DNA of 64,000 nt, taken from positions 10,765,426 to 10,829,425 of the forward strand of contig NC_059289.1 of NCBI RefSeq assembly GCF_017591435.1, read 5' to 3'. The translations under genes and the position numbers were made by a program. The stretch comes from Portunus trituberculatus. Taxonomy: Eukaryota; Arthropoda; Malacostraca; Decapoda; Portunidae. Below, piece by piece: positions 49,601 through 64,000 of this stretch; within the stretch, counting starts at the first letter, position 1, and the number at the start of each line of letters is the position of its first letter. A model generated the notes under the pieces. That model ran no database searches. It was not told the origin of the DNA and saw only the letters and a program-made list of their open reading frames with translations.

Positions 49601-50430
49601 GGCACAAAACTGTGGCCTTTATGTGTCTGTAAATAGATTGATGGGTAGATCGGTATCCTGTTGACTACAGCAACCTTGGCTTAATGGAACTATTCTTTTG
49701 GCATCCAACATAATGCTGCATCTTGATATTAATGGAAACTAATATTATCAACAGCAATTTCGGTCGGTTATAGAGTAAGGCAAATCAACCCAGATTGTTT
49801 TAGAATGGATACTGTAACGCAGGTCAGGTTGCTTCAGATTACGTTAAACAAAGCAACCAAACTTAACTGACGCAACTTAACATAATCAAGAGTAATTGTA
49901 ACTTCAATCTGTTTTGGCGACTATAACACACCCATTAAGACTATTATTCACTGTAACATTAAAAAAAACAGTACACTTGTAGTGAACAGACTGTCTGGCT
50001 GCAGAGCACTAGTCTGGCCAACGCTACCTCGCCTTCCCCGACCACCTCCCGTCTTTAATACCCGCGTCACGCCCTGCACGAGGCTGTAACACAACCAGCG
50101 ACCCTCAGGCTAAAGGAATGCCATGTTCGAAGGAAATATCCCTTTAGGAGATCCTTGAGTACCCCAGTGTGGCCAGAAAATGGAGATGGAAGTAGGGGAA
50201 CGCCAAGCCCTTCGGGATTGTGCCCCGTGGAAACCCCCGCGGCACACTGATCCACGTGGCGCCGATTCAATACACGGCAACAACGCTGAGCAACAAGAGA
50301 CGTGAGAGAAAAATCAGGGACGTGTTGGCTTTAATAGAAACCTGAAAGCATCGACCAGAATAGGACATTGATATGTGTGTGTTGGGTGGGGGGCGGTACC
50401 TACATCCCATAGTATCACCACAAGACAACT
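46679..50430. other. 3.75-kb low-copy interval; no gene supported
   Basis: Longest stretch of the window without a microsatellite or an identified mobile element. Several non-repetitive frames occur (46774-47115 plus, 47444-47761 minus, 48331-48759 minus with 142 codons), none with a motif I recognise. Donor-like AAG|GTAAGG lies at about 48083/48084 and an acceptor-like TTTTTCTTTTGTAG ends at about 48319, but I cannot pair them with a coding frame. If the window holds an exon, this interval and 25820-28062 are where I would look. Confidence 0.4.
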
Positions 50431-50537
50431 ACCACCACCACCACCACCACCACCACCAACACCACCACCAACACCACCACCACCACCACCACCACCACTA
50501 CCACCACCACCACCACCACCACCACCACCACCACCAC
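50431..50537 (+). repeat. (CCA)n triplet array, 107 bp
   Basis: About 35 CCA triplets with a few AAC and CTA variants. Poly-His, poly-Pro and poly-Gly frames over it are artefacts. Confidence 0.96.
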
Positions 50538-50648
50538 AGAGACAAAAACATGGATCACATTGGAACATTTTAACGAGCGACACTTAATTGCTTCCCAAGG
50601 CTGCCGGTGCTAATGAACCCTGCCTGCCTTTGCCACCTGACTAGGACC

Positions 50649-50796
50649 ATACTACTAATACTACTACTGCTACTACTATTACTACTACTACTACTGCTAC
50701 TGCTACTTTTCTTCTTATATTTTAGCGTTCTCACCATAGAAGTAGTAGTAGCACTAGTAGTAGTAGTAGTAATAGTAATAGTAGTAGTAGTAGTAT
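50649..50796. repeat. (TAC)n / (GTA)n inverted triplet pair
   Basis: TAC-type triplets at 50649-50707, a 32-bp spacer, then GTA-type triplets at 50740-50796. The arms are complementary and can form a hairpin. Same design as 8526-8668. Confidence 0.92.
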
Positions 50797-51305
50797 TGTC
50801 AAAAACTTCATCTGACAGTTTCTTCACATCCATACTACGTGAACTGTTTAAAAAAGCCATCAAACCAACCCGTGAAACTCGACTTGACTTTTCTTTCTAC
50901 TTTATTTTACATTTATGGAAAACCGCAATTAGCTAAGTATTCATTTTTCAGCCTCTAGTCGCTTTCTTTTACACCCAAGAAAGAAAAGCAACAGAGACGC
51001 TCATTACTGGACACAATGAGACTAGAACAACAACACCTGTCCTGTCTCATCTCTCGTCTTGCTACATAGAAAACTCACCCTCACCTGTCGCTTGTCCGTC
51101 GCTCACCTGTCTCTTACCTGGACGTTGCGGGATCACCTGAGGCACTTAAGGCCAATTAGCTCCACAAGTATATAGTCTCCTGGTTATGGGGTGGCGGACT
51201 CATTACGAGGCTGGAGAAGGAAGGGAGAAGTTGAGCCAGACTTGATTACTGCTGTTTTGTGGTTCCTCTGCGAAGACTTCGTTGTTGGCTCGTGTTTGGG
51301 TCTTG
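50797..51305. other. Low-copy interval; nothing recognised
   Basis: CTCACCTGTC-type words repeat loosely at 51070-51125. No gene. Confidence 0.5.
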
Positions 51306-51518
51306 TTAACCCCTTCAATACTGAGATGCATTTTCATCATAAGTTTTGGATGTGATTAGACGATTTGGTTTACATTGGGATAGGTCTATAGAGGTCAAGA
51401 GATTTATAGCCAGAGTCCTCACTATTTTAATCCCCACATAAGTTTCTGAGGCTGTATAAAACTACCAAATTGTAACCAGAATGAGTATTGAAATGCGTCT
51501 TGGTATTGAATGAGTTAA
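51306..51518 (-). mobile_element. TTAA-flanked MITE (MITE-1), copy 10
   Basis: Best-preserved termini: TTAA|CCCCTTCAATACTGAGATGC at the left, and GCGTCTTGGTATTGAATGAG|TTAA at the right. The two ends are inverted repeats over about 25 bp. Confidence 0.9.
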
Positions 51519-52990
51519 ACTACAGCGTCTATGGCTTTTGTAGGTGTTTTTTTCCTAATGACTGAGAGGAATTCTAGCTATACTGCTACTGGAACCATGA
51601 AAAAAGCTATAAATGTTGCTATAGTATTGAAACATCACTAGAAATGTTATAAGCTTCAAAAAATGTTCCAAAAAAGCTACAATTATCATGAAAATCCCCA
51701 AAATATTAGATAATTCCTACTAGATCTTGTTAAAAGTACTCGAGAAAAGGAAGCTGAATCTTTTAAGAATACGCAGGCTCGTCTCTCGGTAGCAGCAGCA
51801 TCAGCAGGCGGGGGATAAGGAGAAAGGCGGGCAGGGCGGCGCCGGGTGACCTAGTGGCGTTTAATGTGATTTTGATGACCGGATAAACGCTCTCCCAATC
51901 GTTTGTCGAAGTAAGATAAAAGTAACTGCTGCCTTTTTACCGCCGCTCCCTTCCCGTCTCTTCACTCTGGCCGCCCCCTCATCGCGCTCGTTTTTCTCCC
52001 GTCACTTTTTACCGCCGACTTTTATTCTTTCCCTTCGTGGCGCGTTGCTTTGTTGTTTGTGTGTCCGTGTTCATTATTGTGTCCAGTCAGATGGTTCCCT
52101 TGTGCGTGGCTCCACCTCGCACCTCCGCCACTGTGTTGTGTTAAGCCCTTATCTCAACTCTCACCGCCTCTTACGCCACTTTCTCTTGCCGCCCTGTCCC
52201 TGTCCTCTCACCGCCTCCTTCACACACTTCTTTTTCCTTCACACCCTTTGTCCCGTGTTAGCTCTCCTGCCTAACCACCTTCTCTCAACTCTGCCTCCTC
52301 CTCTCGTGTCACCCGCTAGCCGCCTGCCTGTTCACTTCCCCGCCTCCCCGCCTCCATGGGTCCACGCTCGCCAGTTCTTGAGGCACCAGTACGAGAGACA
52401 CGCGAAAACTGAGATGCTCGTTGACGAAGATTGCGCCTCTTATCCTGGTTTTCCTTAGGGTAACACTATCGTTCTCCCCGGCAGCCTCATCTCGGGAACT
52501 GCTCATTGTCCGTGAGATCTGGCCGTGTCACAATGTACACGTAAAAAATCACATCGTTCTCTCCAAAGTTTTAGAATATTTTTTAGTGTTAGCGAATAAA
52601 AATGTATAATTCATTGCATCCATCACTTACTACTGCTGCTGCTCCCTTTTTTTTCTCTCTCACTCAGGTTTACAGGGAAGCAGTTAAGTCGTGAAATGCA
52701 TGGGTTCTGCTTTCCACGGGACTTCTTTTAGGGCCAGACGGCAGGTGCTAATGCAGGCCGCGAGGCGAGGCACTTCCGGGCGAAGGAGAAAAACAGAATA
52801 CTTTGAGAGTGTGCCAGAGGGAGAGAGAGAGAGAGAGAAAGAAAGTAGAGGGGGGAAGGGGGTGGGAGGGGAGGTACCTAAGTGTTACCCAAGCTGCGGC
52901 GTTTTAAAGGAGGTAGAGTGAAAACCGATCAGATTCACTTAGTTCCTGTTGGGAGCCTCGTGCCGGGAAAGGAATAACCACTTCTCCCCC

Positions 52991-52992
<2 letters not shown>
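51519..52992. other. 1.5-kb low-copy interval; no gene supported
   Basis: An AT-rich left part (51590-51730) contains two related AAAAAAGCTA words. The 137-codon plus-strand frame at 52045-52458 is Leu/Pro/His-rich and unrecognised. An acceptor-like TTTTTTTTCTCTCTCACTCAG ends at about 52669. Confidence 0.45.

Positions 52993-53035
<43 letters not shown>
52993..53035 (+). repeat. (CT)n microsatellite
   Basis: About 21 units. Confidence 0.97.
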
Positions 53036-53039
<4 letters not shown>

Positions 53040-53215
53040 GGTAGACTGAATAAAGTGGAATTGAAGGATGAGGGCATTACACAACTCTTGCACTAGGCAG
53101 AGGCACACAGTGGGCTTGGAGCGGTGCAGCGCAGTGCGGCTGGAGGGGAGGAGAGTGGCACGCATGAAGACAGTGGCGGAACACACTAGATTCTAGAATA
53201 TAGGGAACTATATAT

Positions 53216-53415
<200 letters not shown>

Positions 53416-53600
53416 GAGATTGATGTTAGTATTTCAGTATTGTATCATATTTCTCATAGGAAGGACTGGCTTTGTATTGCCTATCCGGAGTAAGTAAAGG
53501 TAACAACAGAATGGAGGGAAAGACGAAAATCCCTTTCTCTGTCTGTATTTCCACAGTGACGTGTGACAACCATACATAGACAGAGAAAACAAGGAAAAGG

Positions 53601-53905
53601 TAGGAAAATAATCAATCTTTCTCGTATCTATGCTATATAAATTCCCTAGCTTCATTTTCCATCCGACAGCAACCTCAACACACATCTCGTAATTGTAGCT
53701 AATCTTCTGGACACATCTCTTTCGTAACTAACATCATCAGTATCCTCATCAGGAAAGGATAGGAAAATAATCAACCTTTTTCCTATCTATGTTATATAAA
53801 TTTCCTAGCTTTATTTTCTATCTGACAGCAGCCTCAACATACATCTCGTAGATAATCTTTTGGACACCTCTCTTTCGTAGCTAACATCATCAGTATCCTC
53901 GTCAT
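53601..53905 (+). repeat. 159-bp tandem duplication, two units
   Basis: TAGGAAAATAATCAA at 53601 and 53760 start two similar units that share CTATGTTATATAAATT, CCTAGCTT, CAACCTCAACA, ACATCTCGTA and CTAACATCATCAGTATCCTC. The unit contains sequence found inverted at 55075-55158. Confidence 0.85.
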
Positions 53906-55070
53906 TATTACCACCATGAACTTCCTTGATGTTAAGCACCAGCCGTGGCATCTCATCTCGACTCCTTTCTTTGAGTTACTTCTTTTATATATTACGCATT
54001 ATTAATTTTCCGCGTTAAATCTTAAGCTATTGTTCCCTCTTGAAGTGTACGATTTTTCCCTTTTATTAATCAGTAGTAGTTTTTAGGGGAATAATCCTCA
54101 CTGCCACCTCATATCCATACACATCTCTGTAGATACATCATCCTCAGCAACCTCGCAGCTCACTCCTCCTCTCTTCTCCACCTCAGTTTCAGTCTCCCTG
54201 TCACATCCCAGGCTGTTCCCTCAAAGCCTCATCGCGTGTCTCATTCCTGCTGCTATTTTTATATCAATAATCCCTTCCTTCCTTCTTTCCACATCACTAG
54301 ACTGTCTGCACGCCTTCTTCTTCTGTGTGCAACCAGTGAACCTCCTTCCACACCAATCCCAAGGCCTTTCATTCCACGTAAAGGTTGCAAAGCGTCTAAA
54401 AGGAACTAAAGGAGAGTAGACGGAGTGTGAGACTGTTTGCTGACTCTCTCCCCAGCCCTGTCCTGCTGAGCCTTTCCCGCGCAGCCAACCCGGACCACCT
54501 GACTCAACCATTCCTGCAACTTTCCTATTTTTACCGCCACGGACGCAACCCTTTCCCCCTAAATCCCCCTTAAAGCCTCCTAAAACCTTTCCTTTCTCTG
54601 CTGCCTGATAGCTTGCCTCGCCTCCACTGACCCTGGTGTTGCAACAGATACATTCGCCTCGTGTAACTATCATATATTTTGCTATTTCGTTATTTTTTTC
54701 CTTTACAGTTATTCCATCACCTCCTAAATATTTATCCACGTGTCGTTCATCATTTTCTCTTTGTCATATTTTTCTTTCAACCTCTTTTGACAAACATCCC
54801 AAATATTTTAATGTAATATTAAAGCGTTTCTCTTGCCATTCCAGCTGCGACTGTCATCTTTAACACTATCTGTCATGTCTGGTTGTCGCAGTATCGTTCA
54901 CTCTATATACATTAAATGCCCTTACTTCACCTACACTATCTTTAGCGTTGGTTGTCGGTGAATGATCTTTACTGGGATGTGCTACAGTACTTTTTAGTTT
55001 AGTTTAGTTTTTTTTTCTTGTGTTCGTGTAAGAGTGGTTCTGCTCAAAGGCTCCAAAAAGACGCCAAGAA
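53906..55070. other. Low-copy spacer between inverted tandem-repeat blocks; no gene seen
   Basis: A further diverged relative of the flanking unit (CATACACATCTCTGTAGAT, CATCATCCTCAGCAACCTCG) is seen near 54110-54160. The 172-codon minus-strand frame at 54221-54739 is non-repetitive but unrecognised. Confidence 0.45.
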
Positions 55071-55074
55071 AAAA

Positions 55075-55735
55075 AGAAATACTGATGATGCTAGTCCCGA
55101 AAGAGAGTTGTCCAAAAAAATTGACTAAAATTACGAGATGTGTGTTGAGGTTGCTGTCTTCACTCTATGATATTGCTTTCTTCTAAGACTTTTCAGCTGC
55201 TTTCACCCTCCCTCACTTCATCATCTCATGCATGCAACACCTACGTATTTGTCACCCTTGCACTAACAGTATCAGGAATTACGAGATGTGTGTTGAGGCT
55301 GCTGTCTTCACTCTATGACATTGCTTTCCTCTTGGACTTGTAAGCTGCTCTCACCCTCCTTCACTTCATCACCTCATGCACATAACACCTACGTACTTGT
55401 CACCTCTGAACCAACACTCTTTATCTAGAATTACAAGATTGAGGCTGCTTTCTTCACTTTCAGGAATTGCTTTCTCCTAAGACTTGTCACCGGCTTTCAC
55501 CCTCCCTCACATCATCACCCAATGCATACAACACCTACGTACTTGTCACCTCTGCACCAACACTCTTTATCTAGAATTACGAGATGTGTGTTGAATCTTC
55601 TGTCTTCACTCTCAGACATTGCTTTCCTCTTGGACTTGTCAGATTTTTTCACCCTCCCTCACTCCGTCACCTCATGCATGCAACACCTACGTACTTGTCA
55701 CCTTTCCACCAACGCTCTTCCAGTTTATAGACAGA
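55075..55735 (+). repeat. ~149-bp tandem repeat, four units
   Basis: AATTACGAGATGTGTGTTGA or its variant starts units at 55129, 55277, 55429 and 55575 (spacing 148, 152, 146). Each continues with CTTCACTCT, ATTGCTTTC, TTTCACCCTCCCTCAC and CAACACCTACGTACTTGTCACC. Confidence 0.93.
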
Positions 55736-56350
55736 ATAGATGTGTTCACTTGTGAGAAAAATTCAACATTCTGACGTTGTTTGTTATTGTTTTTCAAGAT
55801 TACTCTGCTCCATTTTTCAATAAAAGTAAGCCAATGAAAGATTCCACGTAATACCTTTCCAAAATATTTTTCCTCGTGGAATACTACACAAACTTACTTC
55901 ATTTCCTATTCTTTTTTCTGGAGGGCTGCAACTGTGCGGCCTTTCTTCATATCTTTATAGTTCATGTCTTTTCTTTATACGTAAGAACAAACTTATAAAG
56001 GGGAAAAAAAAGCAAATAACACAGTTTGCTTCGTTCTTGCCTTATCCTCTTAACATTTTACAAGTACATCTTCATCACCGTCTTTACACCATGCACCAAG
56101 ATACAGCCAGCCACCCCGCCACACAGCCATCACTCTTCACCAGTAACGCTTGTGTAATCTCCCTCATCGTCAATAATCTTCCACATTCCATTTGCGTCAA
56201 GACTCTCAACACTGGGACGTTTTATCAGCGCTCCTCCATTACTCAGTTTTAACTTCTCTTTATCCAATCACTTTACTTCACCCCTTCCTATTCTCGCCAG
56301 CCTTGCTCTCACTCTTTCCCTGACTGCATTTCCGTCCGTCTTTACACTTT
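55736..56350. other. Low-copy interval; nothing recognised
   Basis: AT-rich left part and pyrimidine-rich right part. No supportable ORF. Confidence 0.5.
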
Positions 56351-56830
56351 GCTCTCTCAACACGATTTTTCAAACATCACATAAATCATTAGGCATGCTC
56401 TTAAGACCGTCTCCCCCGTTGATAATGTAGAAATTTTGTTATTCTGTCATAAAAAGCTTAGAAATAGCCTCAAAAACCAGTATAACTTCTATTGCTTTCT
56501 CAACACGACTCTTCAAACACCGCAGAAATTGTTAGCCATGTTCTCAAGACTGTCTCCTTGTTGATAATACAGAAATCTTGTTATCCTGTCTTAAAAAGGG
56601 TAGAAATAGCCTTAAAACACATATTACATCTATTCCTCTCTCAACACGACTCTTCAAACACCGCAGAAATTGTTAGCCATGTTCTCAAGATCGTCTCCTC
56701 TGTTGATAATGTCGAAATCTTGTTATTCTATCACTAAAAACAGTAGAAATTGCCTTAAAATCCATACAACTTCTAATAGAGGTTGTGGAAAATAGTGGAG
56801 AAGTGATCAGAATGTGGTTTCGAAGCCTTA
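56351..56830 (+). repeat. MITE-2-derived 142-bp tandem array, three units
   Basis: TCTCAACACGACTCTTCAAAC recurs at 56358, 56501 and 56642 (spacing 143 and 141). Each unit continues with ATTGTTAGCCATGTTCTCAAG, CGTCTCC, GTTGATAAT and TAGAAATAGCC. This is the left and central part of MITE-2 (5686-5887). The third unit continues into the normal right end near 56780-56830. Confidence 0.85.
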
Positions 56831-57780
56831 AACATCTCATTCTTTTGCTTCATCGCCCTCCTTCCTGCAACACTTTTTATGCCCCTCAAATTTTATAAAC
56901 TTTTCACCCCCACACCTCTCATTATCTCTTATTTGCTTCACGAACTTTCTTCTTTGCTTTTTTCCTCTTCCTCTTAAATTTCTGCCACTTTTAAGCGGGT
57001 GTGTGTGTTTTTACTTTGTTCGTTTCTTCTTTTCGTGTTTTTATTTCTACATCTTCCTCTTAAATTCTCTTTTTTTCCTTTTTCTTGGTTTCTTCTTCTT
57101 TGTCTTATTTCTCTCCATATTTCTCTTCTATTTCTTACAAGTTGAAGTGTAATTTTGTGGCTTTTTAATCTCTTTCCTTTCGTTTCTTCCTCTTTGTCTT
57201 CTTTATTCTCCATTTTTCCTCTATCCTCATCTTATTCATTCCTTTTTCTCTTCGTCTTATTCTCTTTGTCTTCCTCTTAAATTTGTCACATATTTGAGTA
57301 GTTGTGCATCTCCTTTCTTTCTCAATTTCCTTCTTCCTCTTCGTCTTTTTTCCTCTTATTCTTCCCACTGCCCCCTCCCACACCAAGAACTTCAGATGGT
57401 AAGAGCGAGCCTCTTTTTTTGCTCCTCCTGCCAGTTGGGTGTTTCACTTTATAATTCCATCAATCACTGACCTTTTCCCTACCACCACCACCACCAGCAG
57501 CCCCGCCACCACCGCCTTCCCTGCCATTCTGCCTCCCACAACACTCTTCTTTCCCACCACCAAAAATTGCCCCCTAAACGTTCCCCGGCCCTTCCACTTT
57601 ACTTTCTCTTCCACCTTTTACATTTTTTATCATCATTCTCATGCTAAAATGTTCTTCCCTCACATTCCTCCCTTTTATCTATATTAATCGCTTGCATTTT
57701 TCTTCACTATTCTTTCACATTTTTTTATATTCTTTTTGTCTCCCTTGTATTCCTCCTTCGCTCCGCTGGTAGTTAATTTT
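56831..57780 (+). repeat. ~0.95-kb pyrimidine-rich tract (T/C low complexity)
   Basis: CTTCTTTTTC, TTCCTCTT and CTTATTC words with no constant period, plus a CCACCACCACCACCAG run at about 57483. The Lys/Arg/Glu minus-strand frames are composition artefacts. Confidence 0.78.
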
Positions 57781-59325
<1,545 letters not shown>

Positions 59326-59470
59326 TTGCTCTCTCTCATAACGTTCATTTTCAAGCTTATAGAGATGATTAATTTAGGTTTTCAAGTGTGTTTCTCCTGT
59401 TAATATTGAAGAAATATTGCTAATCTGCCAAAACACCTTATAAAAGATCATGTTAATTACGCATTAGTAT
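59326..59470 (+). mobile_element. MITE-2 family copy, diverged
   Basis: GCTCTCTCTCATAACGTTC, TATAGAGATGATTAATTTAGG, TTTTCAAGTGTGTTTCTCC and TTAATATTGAAGAAATATTG follow the family order. Confidence 0.6.
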
Positions 59471-60080
<610 letters not shown>

Positions 60081-60399
60081 CTGCCGTACACCCTGAGGCG
60101 GAGTGAGGGTAATACACTGGAGCAGAGCAGGGACGCGTAATGATGTATTTCGTGCAGTGAGTCACTCCAGCGTAGACGACTCACATTCACGGCCACTCAT
60201 GCATTCAGGTTATAACAAAGTGCATCATATTACTTCTAACTTATGGCTAATCTTATTTAATGGTAATTGGGAAGTAACTGAGAAAAATTACACATTTATT
60301 TATTCAAGTAGTGAGGAATTGGTTGTGTTGCTGTGGCAGGACTTCTGATTATGATTGCTTGAGGGAAACTAAAGTAAATTGTCACGTGATGGTTTGGTA
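60081..60399. other. Low-copy interval; nothing recognised
   Basis: A small plus-strand frame only (60103-60348). Confidence 0.5.
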
Positions 60400-60612
60400 A
60401 TAATCCCTTCAATACCGAGACGCATTTCTATCTTGAGTTTTGGATTGGATTACATAATTTTACTTGCATTAAAAAGGGTCTATGGAGGTCAGAATATTAA
60501 TGGCCAGAGTCTTTACTATTCCAATCCCAACATATGTTTCTGAAGCTGTATAAAATCGCCAAATAGTAACCAGAATGAATATGAAAACGCGTCCTGGTAC
60601 TGAAGAGATTAA
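60400..60612 (-). mobile_element. TTAA-flanked MITE (MITE-1), copy 11
   Basis: TAAT|CCCTTCAATACCGAGACGC at the left, CGCGTCCTGGTACTGAAGAGA|TTAA at the right. Confidence 0.85.
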
Positions 60613-60865
60613 AGGGAGAGTATTGAGTTGGACGTAACTTCCCTCCATCGACCTTGCAGTATGTCGTGTGTCTGGGAGTGAGGGAAATATTGAGACAAAA
60701 AAGGTTGAGAAAAGAAACAGACGTGGAAGAAAAACTAGAGAGAGGAAAAGGGTGGAAAGAAAAGATGGACTGATATATAAAACAAGTGAAGAAACTAAAA
60801 AGAATAAAAAATGAATAACTGAGGAAGAGGTAACAGAGGATTGGAAGAAAATAAAGTAAATAAGT

Positions 60866-60932
60866 TAAGTGGGTCTTTTTTTCATTTTATGTTGCCCTTG
60901 TCCAGTTTTCTCCTTTTGCATGAAAAAGAGAG
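60866..60932 (+). mobile_element. LINE 3'-end fragment (sense on plus)
   Basis: AAGTGGGTCTTTTTTTCATT, TTGCCCTTGTCCAGTTTTCTCC and TTTTGCATGAAAAAG are the reverse complement of the T-run/GTAAGAGG/GGCAACA/CCCACTT order. It is the only plus-sense copy of this LINE tail in the window. Confidence 0.65.
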
Positions 60933-60964
60933 AGATGAGAATGATTACGTATAGAAAACAGCAA

Positions 60965-61151
60965 TTAACACCCTCAATACCGAAACTTATTTTCATCCTG
61001 AGTTTTACGTGTATTTAGACAATTTTATATACATTAGGAAGGGTTTATGGAGGTCAGAATTCTAATTCCCCAATATAAGTTTCTGAAGCTATTTAGAGTT
61101 GGAATAATAATCAGAACAAATATGAAAACGTGTCATGGTGGTGAAGGTTAA
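60965..61151 (-). mobile_element. TTAA-flanked MITE (MITE-1), copy 12
   Basis: TTAA|CACCCTCAATACCGAAACTT at the left, CGTGTCATGGTGGTGAAGG|TTAA at the right. There is a small internal deletion after 'TATGGAGGTCAGAAT'. It lies 350 bp from copy 11 in the same orientation. Confidence 0.82.
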
Positions 61152-61759
<608 letters not shown>

Positions 61760-61845
61760 ACCAAATAAACAAGGAGACGGGCAGGTAAACACCAGCACAC
61801 ACACTCAAACATAGATAAGCTCTTGGTTGGGTAGATAGGGTTACA

Positions 61846-64000
<2,155 letters not shown>

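Noticed and set aside
49790..49900. Third telomere-like tract
   Set aside because: CAACTTAACATAATC-type words are too few and too diverged to separate from AT-rich background.
52650..52700. Acceptor-like TTTTTTTTCTCTCTCACTCAG|GTTTAC as a second ratchet point
   Set aside because: The bases after AG (GTTTAC) are a poor donor, and frames after it stop within about 20 codons.
55000..55075. Another LINE 3'-end copy
   Set aside because: T-run followed by GTGTAAGAGTGG is suggestive, but the GGCAACA and CCCACTT landmarks are missing.

Overview
The window looks like non-coding, repeat-dense nuclear DNA from an arthropod, most likely a decapod crustacean (a crab or close relative). Four observations point that way. 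(1) Long, pure dinucleotide arrays of (GA)n/(CT)n and (CA)n/(TG)n recur every 1-2 kb; by eye they total about 4.2 kb, near 6-7% of the window. (2) Two degenerate tracts follow TTAGG/CCTAA, the arthropod telomere motif. (3) There is a tRNA-derived SINE with intact A and B boxes. (4) There are minus-strand tails of a CR1/L2/Jockey-type LINE that still read the conserved LWNSLP motif near the end of ORF2. The organism call is inference from repeat content; no gene confirms it.

I found no protein-coding gene I can defend. Nearly all long open frames are translations of simple repeats (poly-RE, poly-SL, poly-HT, poly-CV, poly-L) or of pyrimidine-rich tracts. The few non-repetitive frames (the longest at 12825-13511) match no family I recognise. 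One strong splice-type signal, a 3' splice site fused directly to a 5' splice site at 19884/19885, would fit a recursive-splicing ratchet point in a very long plus-strand intron. The window could therefore be intronic or intergenic.

Layout. 1-2.9 kb: (GA)n arrays, a pair of abutting MITE-like elements, a CCTAA-type tract, and a LINE tail triplicated in tandem and then split by an insertion carrying a (TTA)n array. 3.5-5.1 kb: a purine block that switches to a pyrimidine block. 5.4-10.9 kb: MITE copies and long (GA)n, (CA)n and (TAC)n/(GTA)n arrays. 11.4-18.7 kb: GC-richer low-copy DNA with 53-bp and 10-bp minisatellites and (CA)n arrays over 100 bp. 19.2-19.65 kb: the SINE joined to a (TG)n array. 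20-29 kb: mostly low-copy DNA with MITE copies and a TTAGG-type tract. 29-34.4 kb: dense repeats (an interrupted 11-bp minisatellite, LINE tails, a triplet-repeat domain, an A-rich approximately 135-bp satellite). 34.5-43 kb: minisatellites, MITEs, a LINE tail and a pyrimidine-rich kilobase. 43-46.7 kb: a purine block, MITEs and microsatellites. 46.7-53 kb: mostly low-copy DNA. 53.2-57 kb: an inverted pair of tandem-repeat blocks and a tandemly amplified MITE-like element. 57-64 kb: the longest (GA)n array, a CT/TG/CA compound locus, and two more MITE copies.

The best candidate for an undescribed system is a family of about 205-bp elements with about 25-bp terminal inverted repeats, flanked by TTAA. 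There are twelve copies in 64 kb, in both orientations. The TTAA target and CCC-type termini suggest a non-autonomous piggyBac-like MITE. A second approximately 200-bp family often lies beside it and has been amplified into a 142-bp tandem array at 56.35-56.8 kb.
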